DNA of 64,000 nt from Gari tellinella (taxonomy: Eukaryota > Mollusca > Bivalvia > Cardiida > Psammobiidae). The stretch's first letter is position 1, and every line of letters starts with the position of its first letter. The stretch lies in assembly GCA_922989275.2 (NCBI GenBank), contig OV277861.1, forward strand, positions 48,647,623-48,711,622, written 5' to 3'. Positions 62,850 through 64,000 of the stretch are shown here, one piece after another. A program made the translations under genes and the position numbers. The notes beneath the pieces are model-generated. The model saw only the letters and a program-made list of their open reading frames with translations. It had not been told where the DNA came from and made no database searches.

Positions 62850-63391
62850 CACTACATGATGATGTATCTCTAAAGCCGTCCTTAACCGGGAGAGTTATGT
62901 CGGATTTTCGTGCTTTGGTTTTTCTCTCCCTCTCTGTCGTACCCTAAACCCTCCCATGTCTTACAGTTACTCGTGACTACAGACTATTCGCTTGAGTACA
63001 ATTTGACCGTTGCCATAGTGGGTTATTTTTAACACGGGCTTAAATGTTTAATTCTTTCCCGTGTTACTAATAATCCTGTCAGAGAATTTTGTTAGATGTT
63101 TTACATGTATTTACTTACTGTGCTGGCGGTCTTTTTGATTGTAAGGTTGTGGAACAGGGTTTATATTTTATGTACACTGTTCGTCGTTATAGGTGAATAT
63201 AGGAGATAAGTGTGAGGTTGGGCGCCCCTTAACCCAGGTTTAACCCCCCAGTGGTTGTTAATAATTAATTAATTTATAATTGATTATTGATTGCTACTGA
63301 CCGTACCAAGGCGGGCTCCTATGTTCACTTAGCTTTATGTTTGTCTTGCGTGTTGTTTTCTATTTCGTGTGTAGATGAAGGAATGGTATTG

Positions 63392-63450
63392 CGTGTGTGT
63401 GTGTGTGTGGTTGTGTGTGTGTGTTTGTTATGGTATGGCTGTGTGTGTGT
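63392..63450. repeat. (GT)n microsatellite
   Basis: GTGTGTGTGTGTGTGTGG and a second shorter run; inside the 3' part of the inserted retroelement. Confidence 0.9.
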
Positions 63451-64000
63451 TCTGCTTTAGAGATAGGTGTATTGTTTGTGTTGCGTTTCCTGCTTGAGTC
63501 TTCTTTCGTATTTATTTATATCACAAGGGAAGAGATAGAAGACATTATTGGCAGTCTAAATCTAAATAAAGCATCTGGACCAGATGAAATTAGTCACCGT
63601 ATGCTTAAAATGTTTCTAACTCTGTTCCTAAACCCCTGTCCTTATTATTTAACTGATCTTTGCAAGAAGGAATATTCCCTGATACATGGAAATTAGCGAA
63701 TGTAACCCCAATCATCTATAAAAAAGGTGATAAAAATGACGTCTCAAACTATCGACCGGTTGCTTTGTTAAGTTGCTGTGGGCAAATCTTTGAAAGAATA
63801 ATATTCAAATACATGTATAACTTTTTTATTGACAATAGTCTTATATATAAATATCAATCAGGATTTCTACCAAAGCATTCTACATCTTATCAATTAATAG
63901 ATAGTTATCACCATATATGCCAAACTTTTGAAAATAAACAATTTAGTTGCATGGTGTTCTGCGATATATCTAAGGCGTTTGACAGAGTATGGCATAGGGG

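Larger units (their letters stand above)
60866..63515 (+). mobile_element. Retroelement with PMGTNCAPL/YLDD reverse transcriptase
   Basis: A 2.65-kb insertion inside the LINE; borders are inferred from the point where the LINE frame stops and restarts (…SLSDV | …ITREEIED), accurate to about 10 bp. Contains one RT coding relic and a non-coding 3' part (62850-63515) with a (GT)n run at 63392-63424. No TIR or LTR seen. The RT is of a distinctive type common in marine invertebrates; it may belong with Penelope-like elements, but I could not confirm a GIY-YIG endonuclease. Confidence 0.7.
60330..64000 (+). mobile_element. CR1/jockey-like LINE interrupted by another retroelement; runs off the window
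   Basis: Part 1 (60330-60866) encodes the region before the RT: FVETCVPSKTIFIRRDDKLW, LRCFSRKRDRQKRIALKSGQ, then FWKTIRYFVKKKNSS and YLHTSDEETAEALNQYFSTI. Part 2 (63516-64000) continues with REEIEDIIGSLNLNKASGPD, NYRPVALLSCCGQ, YKYQSGFLPKHST and FCDISKAFDRVWHRG at the very end. Removing 60867-63515 restores the usual order. Lesions: frameshift near 60545, a stop at 60600 and a frameshift near 63630-63700. Confidence 0.85.

Noticed and set aside
1..64000. Prokaryotic operon or prophage content
   Set aside because: No ribosome-binding-site spaced ORFs, no long adjacent genes; MITEs, LINEs and tandem arrays point to a metazoan nuclear genome.

Overview
The window looks like nuclear DNA of an AT-rich metazoan, most likely a bivalve mollusc. 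I suspect a heterodont such as a dreissenid, but that is impressionistic. Evidence: dense TA- and TTAA-flanked MITEs with long palindromic cores, a dispersed repeat bounded by AGCTCACCTGAGC / CAGGTGAGCGATAGC of a type I associate with bivalve genomes, several APE-type LINE lineages, a reverse transcriptase with PMGTNCAPL, and a TIR element carrying a CXC-domain protein of a kind common in bivalves. I recognise no intact host protein-coding gene, no rRNA and no convincing functional tRNA. Nearly every recognisable coding stretch belongs to a mobile element, and all are broken.

Layout. 1-9.9 kb: MITE carpet (families A-L as named below), two giant hairpins, a 49-bp minisatellite with an apparently identical 493-bp tandem duplication, and a short TIR element holding a tRNA-like sequence. 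9.9-11.3 kb: LINE tail, split by a hairpin element. 11.3-24.5 kb: more MITEs, a 900-bp truncated LINE inserted in a MITE with an 11-bp target duplication (20.56-21.46 kb), and a 1.25-kb element made of 161-bp tandem units (22.85-24.11 kb). 24.5-31.8 kb: a 5'-truncated LINE cut in two by a 5.9-kb PIF/Harbinger transposon (25608-31489, flanked by ATGAA). That transposon keeps a transposase pseudogene, a Tc1-type transposase fossil and nested MITEs.

33.7-52.5 kb is a four-level nest. The outermost element (33758-52491) has inverted arms built from ~170-bp tandem repeats and carries a decayed gene ending in a CXC-like cysteine motif. A second LINE has inserted in its interior (37.0-38.4 kb). A 12.6-kb hAT-type element (39635-52233, 8-bp duplication GTTACAAT, TAATCG-rich ends, BED-finger remnant) sits in its right arm. 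Inside the hAT lie an almost intact APE-RT LINE on the minus strand (one in-frame TAG in an otherwise open ~1100-codon frame) and a 7-kb TIR element with CpG-rich subterminal arrays (43942-50960).

52.5-64 kb: MITEs, a LINE 3' fragment, a 1-kb TIR element full of CCGGG motifs (56506-57535), and a LINE running off the window end whose RT is interrupted by a 2.65-kb retroelement with a PMGTNCAPL/YLDD reverse transcriptase (about 60866-63515).

The most interesting themes are: (1) the outer element with tandem-repeat arms and a CXC gene, possibly an uncharacterised transposon type; (2) one palindromic core module reused by several MITE families with paired, compensating changes in both arms; (3) hairpin elements capped by short GC loops, several with TTCG at the tip; (4) insertions that can be ordered in time from target duplications and reading frames broken by them.
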